Shown here in pieces: positions 1 to 18,300 of a DNA stretch of 64,000 nt. The stretch covers positions 763,501-827,500 of the forward strand of contig JAXDDX010000023.1 in assembly GCA_034670405.1 (NCBI GenBank). Reading direction: 5' to 3'. Source of the stretch: Hoplostethus atlanticus (lineage: Eukaryota > Chordata > Actinopteri > Trachichthyiformes > Trachichthyidae). Each line of letters starts with the position of its first letter. Position 1 is the first letter of the stretch. The position numbers were made by a program, and so were the translations under genes. The notes below the pieces were generated by a model. It did not search any database. It saw only the letters and a list, made by a program, of their open reading frames with translations, and was not told the origin of the DNA.

Positions 1-118
1 CTCTACATACAACCTCGCTGACAAACTTTACTAACAGCTCTCAACACTAATCATAACCATAATTACTCAAAGAGTGTATGTGATATACTATCAGATGTGT
101 GGTGCACAGGAAACACAC

Positions 119-5479
<5,361 letters not shown>

Positions 5480-7629
5480 GTTGAGCTGCTGTTGAGAGAG
5501 AAAGCAACTTAAACTGATTGTAGAAAGCGAAATACTAGCAGAAATAAAACGGGTGGGGGTGGTTGCAGGGCGCCTCTCCCCTTGACAGTTCTGACAACCA
5601 GTTGGTAGCTATGAATATTGCAGGTGTTGGAATAATTTCTAAATAAACGAATAAGGTTGCTATTTAGGCATTATCTGTTTTTGGTGAGTTGTTTTTTTGG
5701 TTCATGGCTGCTAGCTGCCATGTGTCGTTTCACGGAGCCATGTCTCTGGTTGTGGCTCTATCTAAAGGCAGAGAGAGGAGCACAGTGACGACATGACGCA
5801 AAGGCACGTACAGCGTTCAGAACAGGAGGAGTTATTCAGAGAATATACAGACGAAACGGGAGGATTCACCCCTTCCTACTTCCGTCTTTGCTCTCTTTGC
5901 TGGTATTTCTATGTAAATTATGATTTATCAAATTACTACGGAACAGGATTCGGGCCATATGTGAAAAATTCTGAGTTTGAAGTCAGAATTCTGACTTTAT
6001 TCTCAGAATTCTCAGACTTTAAACTCCTCCCCCATGAGACTGGCCCCACCCTCATCACGCCGGCTCTTCCTGCCGGCAGGCTCGCTTGTGCCCATGTAGA
6101 GAGATGCCTCTACATGGCACCGGTGCCCGACTTGCTCACCTGATGAGGAGAGCGCCACTGGGCTCACTTGTGAAGCGCTACTACTGTCGGCAGCGCGTAA
6201 GCAGACGTCAATGCGCGGAAGCAAACCAGGAAGAGAAAAAATGGGTCTTGGATGAGCGACTTTAAAATGAATGAGCGGCCATTTTCACGTTCATTCTATA
6301 TAACCGTCTTGGTTAAGATCAAGGTCTTTGAGTTTGCTCGATTTGTTTCCTGATTCGCGGCGGGGTCAAAGTGTATCTCGAGTTTCCTGTGATAAAGACC
6401 TTGTCAGCTACTTGGAGTTTTTTTTAATCATAACTCTAGATGCTGTAATATCTTTAAACCCATTCCATGTCTGTCAGCTACCTATATTCATATTCAACAG
6501 CTCCCCCATGCCCAGGGGTAGAAGATTAATAATTCAACTCACACTGCTATGTGGTTGCTGCAATTCAGTAGCTTTTAGTAGCTAAAGCTGCTTTATGAGT
6601 ACTTTAAAAAAAAATATATATATTTTTTTACATATACAGTCAAAAGTTCTTATAGACATCACTTGTAATGGGAATTATTACCTGAACACTTCTATGAATT
6701 TTATCCTGTCTGGAATAAAATGTCAGTGACTTTTCCCAGCAGAAATGACCTTTTTCTCCAGGAGTATCATGGGCCTTCTGTGATTATTATTTTCTAAAAG
6801 AACAACAATAGAGTGCCATCGTAATTATTTGAAACTGATCAAGGTGATTACCAGTGTTGTAGAATTGAAGAAGCTTTTCCCTCTTTTTGTGAGAATGCTT
6901 TGCACACACTGTTCCTGAGACAGTCCACGCCATTGTGTTTTTAATCATTTTGGTTTTAATAATTTAGTCAGTAATAGTTTGCTAAACATTATGAAATTTA
7001 CAGTGGTGCAGATGAATGCCTTACATGCAGCTGTTAACTGTTGCCATTAATCATATACCTTATTAAAATCGACCATTCTCTTGTAACAGGCCGTCTTTAG
7101 TGATGTGCAACTCAGGACCATTTTTTAAATAATTCATGTAGTGAATCAGAGTTCACCTCAGAGAGTGAAGTAAATCTGGAAGAATTCTTGAATGAATGTT
7201 ATGAATGTTGTAATATTATTTCAGTACCACTAGAGGGCAACATAGTCAATAATTGCTTGAAATGGGCACAGCATTTATTAAAAGTGTCAAATTTACCATA
7301 ACTACAGTGAAAAGTCTTGCGGAGTACCTCGGACAGAGCCCAGTCCCGGCCCGATGGACTCTAAGAATGTGTTGTGTGTTGTGTGTTGGGAGGGGGTGGG
7401 GGGGGTGGCAGTCAGTCATTAATTAAGTTGGAGGAACCGGACTCACCCTGCTGAAGTGTCCTTGAGCAAAACACTTAATCTCAGCCAGCTCTAAAGGTGC
7501 TGACCCTGACCTCCCTGTGGAGAAGGGCAAGCCAACAGAAACCTCCCCTACAGGGTTCAATAAAATATCACATTATTATCTTCATCACATTCACAGTGGT
7601 AGAGAATTGGTAGAGAATTGGAATTACAC
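5480..7629. other. fam120a 5' flank and fam120a-cass4 spacer
   Basis: The first few hundred bases hold the fam120a 5' leader and presumably its promoter. CTCTCAACAG a few bases upstream of the ATG looks like an acceptor, so a 5'UTR intron is possible. Around 5965-6020 the phrase TCAGAATTCTGA and variants repeat. Around 7460 the phrase GTGTCCTTGAGCAAAACACTT is a motif widespread in fish interspersed repeats. No gene is supported. Confidence 0.5.
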
Positions 7630-8158
7630 TCCCCACCCTGCAGGACTTGTACACCAGGAGGTGCAGAACCAGAGCCTGCAGGATCATGAAGGATCCTCAC
7701 CACCCCAACAACGGACTGTTTCAGCTGCTGCGGTCAGGCAAGCGCCTCCGTAGTCATGCTGCCAAAACAGAGAGACTGAGACGGAGTTTCTTTCCTCAGG
7801 CCATCAGGACTGTGAACTCTGACCTCACCAGGGCCCCCACCAAGACACACACACTGCCCCTCTTATGCACACACACACTTAGGTAAAGACTACACATAAT
7901 TTATAATTTATATTACACATACAATTTTCCCTTTTTTTACTATATTTTTTTATAAAGTGCTCTTATTGTAAATATTGTGTTGTTTTTTTATATAGAGCTC
8001 TTAAATATTGTAAATATTGTGTTGGTCTATTGTAAATAGTGTGAACCTGTTATTTTGCACATTTCTGCTGAGCATTGCCACTTTGCATTTCACTACACAC
8101 CTCGTGTGTGTATGTGACAATTAAACTCCTTGAATCTTGAATCTTGAAGGAGCCTTCC
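7630..8158 (+). mobile_element. Non-LTR retrotransposon 3' end (endonuclease/RT ORF C-terminus plus tail)
   Basis: From about 7640 the plus strand reads LQDLYTRR, RACRIMKDPHHPNNGLF, LLRSGKRLRS and RRSFFPQAIRTVNS. This is the conserved C-terminal tail of fish non-LTR retrotransposon ORF2 proteins, seen again at 51530-52330. It changes frame near 7750. An AT-rich 3'UTR follows and ends in short tandem copies of TTGAATC (8137-8157), as expected of a LINE 3' terminus. It is a 5'-truncated, dead copy. Confidence 0.7.
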
Positions 8159-8920
8159 TGTAGAGGTCACCACAATGTTTTTTCTTGTCTCATGGAGGGT
8201 TTCTGGATTCCTCAGACGGATTCACACACTAATTTGTCAGTGCATCAGATATTATCTGGTCCCCAAAATGAATAAAACAAAGAAATGTGAAGTTGTTTAA
8301 AACGTTTTTAATCTTAATATTCAATAAAAATATGAAATGTATTTAATCTTTTTTTTTCATTTTTTTTTTTTTCAAGAAAAGCGTAGGAATGCATAACACA
8401 TTTTTTAGGTTATTTACATAGATATTCACAAAAAGTAGCCGATAATAACAAACTATTAGCCTGGAGAGTATACATTTTACATAATACAACAATATAAAAC
8501 ATTAAAATATCCAAATAACAAATAATATTCAGACAATATGAAATTGGTGTAAACTATATAAAACAAATTATATTTAATACTCACATTGTGTTTTAAAATT
8601 GGCTTGAGCAGATCTCATCCTAAATGTGCAATTTATTTTGGAACTCCACTTTGTTCGGCTCTTTTGTTCATAATGTAATGTCACCTACTCCCAGAATTGA
8701 TCACAAACAAAACTCTGTATTTGAATTGTTCTGCTTGCTCCTCTGGTGTTGAAAGGTTCTTGCAACATCATTTACATTTTAACCAGCAAAGTGACAACAG
8801 AGAACAGAGAAGTGAAGCGCCTAAACAAGAAAATAGATAGCTAAATGATCGATGACTACACCAGTGTCTGTCGCCACTCAAATAAAGAAAGCGGTACGCA
8901 TGTTTCTGCTCTGGATGCTC
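8159..8920 (-). other. cass4 3' untranslated region and downstream flank
   Basis: This AT-rich stretch follows the cass4 stop on the minus strand. An AATAAA on the minus strand lies near 8633-8638 (TTTATT on the plus strand) and is a candidate polyadenylation signal about 285 bases past the stop. No other gene is supported. Confidence 0.5.
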
Positions 8921-9364
8921 TCAGAGGTTGAGCGATATCCGAAAGTGCTGTGCTCTTTGGGCCAGTTCCTTTGCAAAGTCTTGGGCCTCATGCAGAGCTT
9001 GATTATCCGGAAAGTGCAGTGCAGCCTTCTTGGTGGCCACAGCCAGCTGCTTCAGGAGAGCACACAGGTGGTTGCTTTTACACAGCAGGCTCTGGCTGTC
9101 CTCTCTACTGTGGGCCTCCTTGCACAGGGTGTCCACCAGTCTCTGTCCCACCATGATCACCAGCTTACCGTGCGAGATGAACCTCTCTGGTGGCTGGCCG
9201 TCCTGCAGGCTGCTCACAAACGCACCGATGGCCTTCTGCAGAGCACCAAAGTAAAGACGACTGTGCTCTGACAGGGAGGGCTTACGAGGCTCTTCTGTAC
9301 CAACGGGTGGTCGGTGGTCGGGTGTCTGAACCTGTGGCTCAGAGGATTGCGGTTTCTGATCGCC
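8921..9364 (-). other. cass4: cass4 last coding exon (FAT-like C-terminal domain)
   Basis: The exon starts after TTTACAG and ends at TGA (8923-8921). It encodes a four-helix FAT-like domain ending in FRISLNL; this domain mediates focal-adhesion targeting and partner binding in CAS proteins. The frame is uninterrupted over 147 residues. Confidence 0.9.
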
Positions 9365-12300
9365 CTGTAAAGTAACGGAGGGAGAGAAGGTGAAATGGAT
9401 GGACGAGGGTAAAGATGACTACACATCCTGTTCCCCTAGAGCATCAAAGTATCCTGGGTAGCCATATGATAGGAAATACTCACCTCAGGCTTTTTAGAGG
9501 CTGGTGTGATATTTTCTTTTGGTTCCCTCTGCACTTCCTTTTTCTGCTTTTCAAAATCATTCTTAGTCTGAGGAAGATAAAAGTCAAAGCAAAATCATTA
9601 CTAACTGTGTGTTGCCTCTGCTCATTTAAAGATCATCATTGCATTACCATAGTATATTGGTCATGATGATGCAGAAGATAAAAAAAGTTTTCACCTGTAG
9701 CTGTACATAATCATTGTCATCCTCCACCAAGTCACCTCCTTGTTCACTCCCGTCCGGACTTTTCTTCATTTCTGGCCGACCTGCGGTGTTAGGAGGCTCT
9801 GGCTCTTTTTGAGGAGGCCTGAACAGAAGCTTGCCATTGGCATTGAGGATGGACACCAGGCGTTTCACGTCCTCTGGCACAGTGCGGGCCACCATAACGA
9901 AGCGATCCAGTTGGTCGGGTGTCTGAACCTGCCCTGGGTCCTGGGACAGAGTGTTCAGGGGCCAGCCAGCCGCATTCAGAGCGCTCACAGTTTGTTGTAA
10001 GATTATACCTGAGTCTTCCACAATGGACAGCTGCTTGTGGAGCCTGGTCTGCAGGTTGGCATCGGTCAAACGGCGGGCATTGCCCTTAACGTCCAGGGCA
10101 AAGTTTAGGAAGCATGTTACAGAACATGCAATACCTTCTGCTGCTTCCTTGATCTCCTCCAGGTGTTTCTCCAGATGTTCTTTGCTCCTCCAGCGGCTGC
10201 TGACGAAGTCCATGAGACGGGGCACCGCCCTGCATACAGCCTCCTGGAGCTCCAGCAGCCTGCGGCAGGCCTCGTCCTGGCTGAGCGTCACTTCCCGCAG
10301 TGGCTCTGGAGAAGACGAGCTCAGAGCCAGGGAGTCACAGGAGCTGGTGGAGGAGCTGGAGGCTGTGCTGATCCGCTGACTGTCTGCTGCAGAGAGATGT
10401 GGAACTCTGCTTCTCTCATCATCCTCCTGCAGTAGCAAGTCGCCACTCCCTGGCCGGTCACAGAGAGCAGCAGGTGCCAGGACCTTCCTAATCCGTTGCA
10501 GACGAACCCTAGTGTGTTCATAAGCATTGCCAGAGTCCCCCCTGCACTCCAGAGGTATATGATCACTATGGGGATCACTGAGGCCCTGGGTGGAGGGATG
10601 CTCTTGGGGTGGGACGGCATATATCAACTCCCCTGAAAGCCTTTGTGTAGGTGGTTTGTCATAAATACGGGCCCTTGGCAGCACTTTGGGTGGACTAGGG
10701 ATGTCTTGTGACTGGAGTGTGGACGAACTGGGTTTTGGTATATCATAAAGTGAGGGAGTTGGACTGCAGCTTTGCATTGGCCAGGCACGTGCCGGGAGAG
10801 TATCGTAGAGCTGCCTACTGACAGCTTTGGTGGGCATGGTGTCATAGGAGCCTGGGTCTGGACCTGGCTTCTCTGGGGACACAGGCACATCATAGATCCA
10901 CTCTGGCTTGCAGGGATTGGGGAGGGTGCTGTATCCGCCGAGCGTTCTCTCTTGGGCTTCTGTGGTCGAGGGAACAGGGATGTCATAGCTGGGTTCCTGA
11001 GGCAGAGTTGGTGGGACTGCATACACCTGTGCAGAAGAACAAAATTATTACCAATTATAGTTCACATACACAGGGAGAAAGGGCCTACAGGAATGATTGG
11101 ATTAAATGTATTTATGCCATTCTCTACTATATTTGATGGGAGGGTAAGGAAGGATATGTGGCACATGTTGAAAGCAAGACTTGCAAACATGCCAAAGCGA
11201 GAGCCAATGATGATAAGTGCCTTGGTCCACCAATCCACAGATTGTCCAAGTGTCTAAAACTTACATAAGTTTCACCTGGACTGCAACACCTTAAACTCTC
11301 CCAAGGGTCAAATATCCTCTCCAACTCAGAAATAGGGATCAGCGAGGCTTTTCGGATTAGCTGTGCTGGAGTTGTTGATGCCTGACATCAGAAGATTAAA
11401 AAATAAAAATCAGTAAAGGCATCAGAATCACTAAAGACATATTGGATATTGATACACCAATACCCACTGAACTGACTGATGTTGGACTGTATATCTGCAG
11501 AGACTCACATTGTAAAGGGAGGTGCGTCTTGCTTGGTTTGGGACATCGTAGACCTTTCCTTTTGGACTGGACAGCACATTGAACACTGAAGCCTGTAAAC
11601 AACAGACAGTCTGTAGTATTGGGGTTGATTTGCAACACTTGCACAGCTTTGATCATAGACGTACCTCATTGACATTACATTACAGACATTTGGCAGACGC
11701 TTTTATCCAAAGCGACTTACAAGGGTGATCATGACACTATCTGTGGATTGAACCCACGACCCTGAGACTGAGAGTCTTGTGCTCTACCGACTGAGCTCAT
11801 GTATTAACGCCTTTATGGGGATAGTATTTTCTCTGAAGCCCCTTGAGAGTGCCAGAGAACCCCATTTTGCCAATTAACCCAGCTCTATAATGGAAACCAT
11901 GCTGCTCATTGAATAATAGATGGCTACTGCAGAGAGGAACAGGGCTCCCCTGGAGCAGGAGAGGAAATAGTGAACATGTGGGTAGACTTGTCCCCGCCTT
12001 CTGCCGCACAGGCACCCATACAGACACCTCTCCCTTTCTGGGGTCCCTGGCGGCATGGGCTGCTGTTTGCAGTTAAAAGTGTCTGAAGTCTGTCTCTGTT
12101 TGTCTTTTACAGGCCCATAAAGGCCCAGTGCTGCATGCCTGTCCCCATGGAGAGGCCCCTGGTCCCCATCTGTAAGCGCTTTTGCCAGCAGGGGTTGCAG
12201 AACATTGCATTTTAGCGACAGTCTACCTCTCTAATCATGAGAGTTAACACTTCCCAAGGAAGAGGACCAACTTTGACCTGGGAGCAACAGACAGGCTATC

Positions 12301-15300
12301 ATCTACATTTAGCCATGTGTTTTTGTTCATTTCTACAATAAAGACAGAATTATACTTGGTGAAAATCCTGCTACCTGCTGTCTAATTCTGAATGTAGAAA
12401 AAAAAATTGTACCTTGTTTCCTTCCAGTCCTTCTGTGCTGTGCTTAAGTGCTGATGGGATGGGACTTTTTGAAGCTGACAAAGGAGTGGATGGGACCTTA
12501 TAAATCATACTCATATGTTCATAAGCATTGCTGGTGGAGGGTCTGGGCACACTGGGGATCTGGTAGATATTTTGAGGACTGTCACCACTTTGACTGTCAA
12601 CTAATTTGGGCTTTTCAGTGCCATGATTCAGGGAGCCTGCAGTTGTTCCAGACTGGGGTAAGAGCTGCAGTCGATTTGCCGGAGCCAATCCTTGCCGTCC
12701 GTACAGAGAGCACATCCACCATCCACTAGTGCCGGCCACGTTTTGATCTATCACCGTGATGATGTCCCCTTTTCTGAAGGCCAACTCATCTGGACACTCG
12801 GCAGTGTTGTCGTAGAGAGCCTTCGCAAGTTTGTTCTGAAATAAAGAACAGAGTAAATGGAAGAAAAGATCAAGAGATGAAAACATAGGCAGGTACTATG
12901 TAGCATATTTCACATGCAGGATCTTTTCAATGGATATTTGCCTTGATTATACACTTCATGGTCAAACGTATGTGGACACCTGCTCGCCGAACATCCCATC
13001 ATGGGCATTAATATGGAGTTGGTCCTGCTATAACAGCCTCCACTCTTCTGGGAAGGCTTTCCACTAGATGTTGGAACATTGCTGCAGGGATTTGCTTTCA
13101 TTCAGCCACAAGAGCATTAGTGTGGTTGGGCACTGATGTTGGGGCGATTAGGCCTGCCTCGCAGTCGGAGCTCCAATTCATCCCAAAGGTGTTGGATGGG
13201 GTTGAGGTCAGGGCTCCGTGCAGCCCAGTCAAGTTCTTCCACACCGATCTTGACAAACCATTTCTATATGGACCTCACTTTGTGCACAGGGACACAAAGC
13301 GGAAGGAAAGGGTCTTCCCCAAACTGTTGCCACAAAGTTAGAAGCACAGACTTGTCTAGAATGTCATTGTATTCTGTAGCGTTATGATTTCCCTTCACTG
13401 GAACGAAGGGCCCCCGACCATTATTCCATTATATACATTAGCAGGGGTGTCCGCCTACTTTTGTCCATGTAGTGTAGACACCATCTGTGCCCGAGGTGCT
13501 GTGCTTAATACTTTTCTGAATATGGCAATGCTTCGCTGTGCAGCTGTAGGCCTTTGACATTTCCTCCCGCAAAGAGTTGCAAGTTTCACAACGGGGTACA
13601 CTAGTCATCAGTTTCACACGATACAGTTAAGCTGCTACAACCCAATCATTTCTCTGCGGGGATGTATCTATCTACATGTACATGTGGTTAAGTGCCAGGT
13701 CAGTTCTTGGTGTCATTCTCAGATGGATTGAGAATAGAAAAACTAACTAGTGGTGTTTTTCTATGACCCGTATTTTCACTTCCCATTGGTGCCTCCTACA
13801 GAGGAATGAATGGAAACTAGCTTCTTAAGGTTCCTCTTGCAGGTTAGAGAGCATCCTATTTCACTGTTGCAAAAATACACCGTATTGTGTAAACCATTGT
13901 TTCACTCAACAATTTTTCAGTCACATTTATATGAAAATACACATCTTTTCTCAAACAGATCAGTTTAAATTAAATCTGTTGTCAATAACAAACAGAGTAC
14001 AGGAATTCAAGAACACTCATGTCTTCTTATTACATGTTCGATTGTGTATGTGATCTATTTTCACGCATTCCCCGTAAAGCCTTTACCATGTGTCGAGACA
14101 TTCTTCACTGCCACCAGACACACCAGCCCACACACTGCTGCAATCTGCTTTATATATATGTGAGAACTCCTTCACACATAAGACTTTATGCAGTGACCAC
14201 GAAAATTGATGTGTGAATTGTGTCATGACTGGAGCCTTAACATGGAGAAACTCTTTGGTGTGGTGGGGCGTGTGATATGATATATATATATCATCATGAA
14301 AAATAAGCTGTGAATGATGTAATGAAATCCGCCTACAAACCTCAAACAGCCTTACAGACATGGTATGTAGACTTACTGTGTAGATAAGATAAGGTGAAGA
14401 AGAAAAAAAACATGCTTGCTTTTAGATCGTTGGTGAACCAAATCTATCAAATCTAGTGAAAATCTATTTTTGTTAGCATGTCGTGATGTTAGTTTTGTTT
14501 ACTTTTACGGCACTTTCTGCTGTCCGCTATTCAAATTGCAAAATGGTGACAATTAATAACTTGACAATGATGGGATGGCAGGTATGAAGAAAGATTGTTT
14601 GTCTGTGCTCATTGATGTATCTATTGATGTACATTGGTAATTCATTTCTGTCTGTACCAATAAAGTGTCATTGAAAGATGCAGTCTGCCGAGTATTGTAT
14701 TGAAGGCCAGAAACAAGGAGGGACATTACAGACAGTCAGTGCCCTCCACTAAACATACACACCACCCTCAGCTGATAAGTGTGGTGGGGGCTGCTGGCTC
14801 TGCCGTACATGGAGCTGCCCTCTTTCTGTGGGTGAATCCTCAACAAAGAGCCTATTCACCATCTGAGCCCAACACACTCAGCACCTGTTGGGGTGCAGGC
14901 CTGCCAGCCCTCTGGAGCACAGGCCATGCACACTGACCACAGCAGACCATAGCCACCCCCCCCAAAGACACACACACACACACACACACACCCACCAAGC
15001 CTCAGCAAACTCCCCTCATAATCCTCTGGGTCATGCTACAGACATGCAAGCGCAATACGTAGGGTCAGATGACAGCTAGCAACCTCGCCATCAAGATTGA
15101 CGCTGTTATACTTTGTCCCTGGCAACATCGTCTGTAGACTACCCCGAAATGAGATTACCAAATGTTTGGTTACTAAATGTTTGGTTTTATGATAACTATA
15201 AACTCTATTCAACAACTGTACTTTCCTACTGACCGTAAAAAGTCATGATACAATTTTTTTAGCGTATGATCATAGTTATATTTCAGCGTGGTTTCATACA

Positions 15301-18300
15301 TTTCAGTCAAGAAGGATTGTACTACGGTGTGCACAGTCTGAGTGCAAAGAGATTGCAGGAGAGTTTCAGTGGCCAAACGTTGCGTTCAGCCTGTCCTGTG
15401 GTCTGATTTTTAGTGGTTCTTCTCTGTATATACACGCTTTGTTTCTAACCACAATTTGACATCTGAAACTGCAAATAATGTGCCGCCTTTCCAGTATTTA
15501 GGTCACTTTTAGGGAGCGGAAGCACATGCCACTCACTGCAATGACCCAGAGCTGTATTTATTTGTGCCGGTGATTCTGTTTCTTTGTATATATCACTTGA
15601 GTACAGTAACAAAGTCAGATTCAGCTGTGAGTCTTTTGGATTCCTGCACACGCCTGCTTGTGCAGATCAGCCACTCTGACAGCTGGCTTCAGCACTTTAA
15701 CTGCACAGCTGTCTCGCCCTTTCCCTCTCGCTCTCGCCTCTCTCTCCTCCATCCTGTTCACAAATTAGCATGGTCTGAACAAACACAACACTCAAACTCC
15801 ATGAGTTTACCTTATATGTACAAGCAACAAGCAGCATCAGGCCTAACAACATATCTCAGCTGCTCTAAACTCACTGTAAAGTGACGCTGGTAACAAGCCA
15901 TTTTATTTAAAGGAGAAAGAACACAAATATATCATTATTTTTAATTGTTAATAATTAAATGAGGATAGTTATTCTCCCGCCAAGCAATCTGGTTCTTGAA
16001 CAGGTGCTAAACAAAGTGGTTTCCAAGTAACAAATAAGTAGTGTCGTATGTATGAGTATGAGTAAGCGTTTGGTTAGCGTGACAAAATTGATTTAAATAT
16101 CAGGGACACAAAAACCGATAAGGTCACAAAAACCACATTATATAGCTAAGGGAGTCCCCCGGAGGGAAATTTTGAAAGACCAACCTTTTGAAGTTGATGT
16201 CGCTACAAAATAATTTTTAAAAATAACTTAAGAAATAACTCAAAATAACTTTCAAAACAAAGGAAACGAGCAGAGGAGGGTTAAAAACATGTATTAAGTG
16301 TATCAATTTTCACAAACACTTGCAAGTTGTTGCAATGAGACATCAAGTCGCTCTAAACAATTTTCCCACATCGGGTTAATGGCAGATAGCCTCATTCACA
16401 GAGGGGGGGGGGCGTCCAGTCAGTGAGTATGGTAGGCTGTTTTGTCATTTATTCCCTAAAACCATTATTTTACAATGGCTTCCAACATGACTCTGCCAAT
16501 CTCACCCGTAGACCTGAAATATCCATCTTTCAAAGAGTGGGATGCTGTAAGGCAGTGGTGTCCAACAACGTGCCATGGGGTCTGCAGGGTTTTCCCTCCA
16601 ACCAAACACTACAGTAGTTGATTTCACCGATGAACACACCTTCAAGCAGAGAGGGAGCAGCTAATGAAATCAACCAAAACCTGCAGACTCTTGGCCCTCC
16701 ATAGCACATGATTGGATGCCGCTGCTATAAGGCGATTGCGGATGTCGTCCAATTTAAGGGCAGTATCTCATCTGTGGGAGTGCCCTGGATAGACACACTT
16801 CTGATTCACTATACTAAGTACACCCCCAACTCCAAAGGGACGCTGCAACAGGAAACCCCCAGGAAGTGGGAACCAGTGTGGGAACCATTCCCTCTTGGTT
16901 CGCTTTGACCTTTCACTCCTTGACAGCCTGGGCATGACCCCAGGGTCAGGTCAGCACCTCATCCATTATACATCCAGACACATGCCAGGACCAGCACAAC
17001 ACCCAGGGTGGTGGACAAATCTTTGAGACTGAACTAAAAATCCACTGAAAAGTTGAAAAATCCTAATTTTCCCAGACAGTGGAGGGAGGAGGGTGTTCAA
17101 GACGAGGCAGAGCACATCGTTGAGCTAATCTCTCTCCTTGAATTTGGACAGGAAGTTACCCAGTAAATAAGACATATTAGACTTTCCCACAGTAACTTAG
17201 ATACAATTGGGGGGAGGTTGAGGAAGAGAGACAGAGACAGAGGAAGAGAGTTTGAAAGAATCCCCAGTATGTGGCTTGACCAAAACAGAGATGAGATCAT
17301 GAGATCAACAGTTCCTCATTCTTTATTATCTAACATGATTGATCCATGTTTTCCATGGAAATTCACCTTTGTGAACCCTCTCTTAAACCCAAACAAACAA
17401 GAGGAGGCTGTGGAGACTAACTCAGGCTCCGTGGTGGTGACATTGCTACAGCTGCCCTGGTATTTCCTGTATGGGAACTGATGAGAACTATGTCAAATTT
17501 CATACACTAACTGACAAAAATGTCCTAGGACTTTCTGCAGACAACCAACATCCCCCTAGACAACTAAGCTTGTTACAATAATATGAGACTTCAATGAAAA
17601 ATTGATCCAAATAGTAAATAGACTTCATATGTTTCCAAACTGAATGTCTTGAGCAAGGATGAATAAACTGATCTCATTTCCAATAGAGGTTGCCTCAGGT
17701 GACATTTTCAATCAAGACCTTCAGATGGATGGAACATTAAATCACTTTTTTTTTGGTATGACTTCTACATGGTGAAACTTATCAATACTGGACATAAATT
17801 TAAAAACACTGCTGGTATAATTTCAGCAGGCTGCTTTCAGGGACAAAAACAGTATTTGAAAAAAATATTGTCTCGCCCTCCTTCAGTTGAAAAGTTCAGC
17901 TCTGCTGCACTGCTGGCTCCACCCTGATCGGTGAAGAAATACTGAAGAGTGAGGGGTAGCAACTGACTACAAAAACTTCATTTATTTTGTATGTGCTGGT
18001 TTTGGACACAGCAGGTAGGGTCACCACTGGAGTTGGTGCATCCTGCTGAATGGCTAGCCAAGCAAATGGTACAAACACAATGGTTTATGATGCACACTAT
18101 GTTATTCTCCAATTCCACAAACAAAATGAGCAGAAAGAATGCACTGCAAGACACATTTCACATTGCATTGTTTCATAGATGTGCAGTACAATTTGTTGTA
18201 AAGTGACAATAGATCACAAAATACAGAAGCTGAGGAGCAGCAGATAACAGCATGCAGGCTGGTTGTAGGAACTTATCTTCTGCTCACCCACTGGTTTTAT

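Noticed and set aside
5793-6143. 116-residue plus-strand open frame after fam120a
   Set aside because: It crosses a low-complexity TCAGAATTCTGA repeat, has no known domain and no splice or promoter context.
11725-11798. Functional tRNA-Lys gene
   Set aside because: A- and B-box-like blocks are present, but the acceptor stem does not pair and a LINE-type tail follows, as in a SINE.
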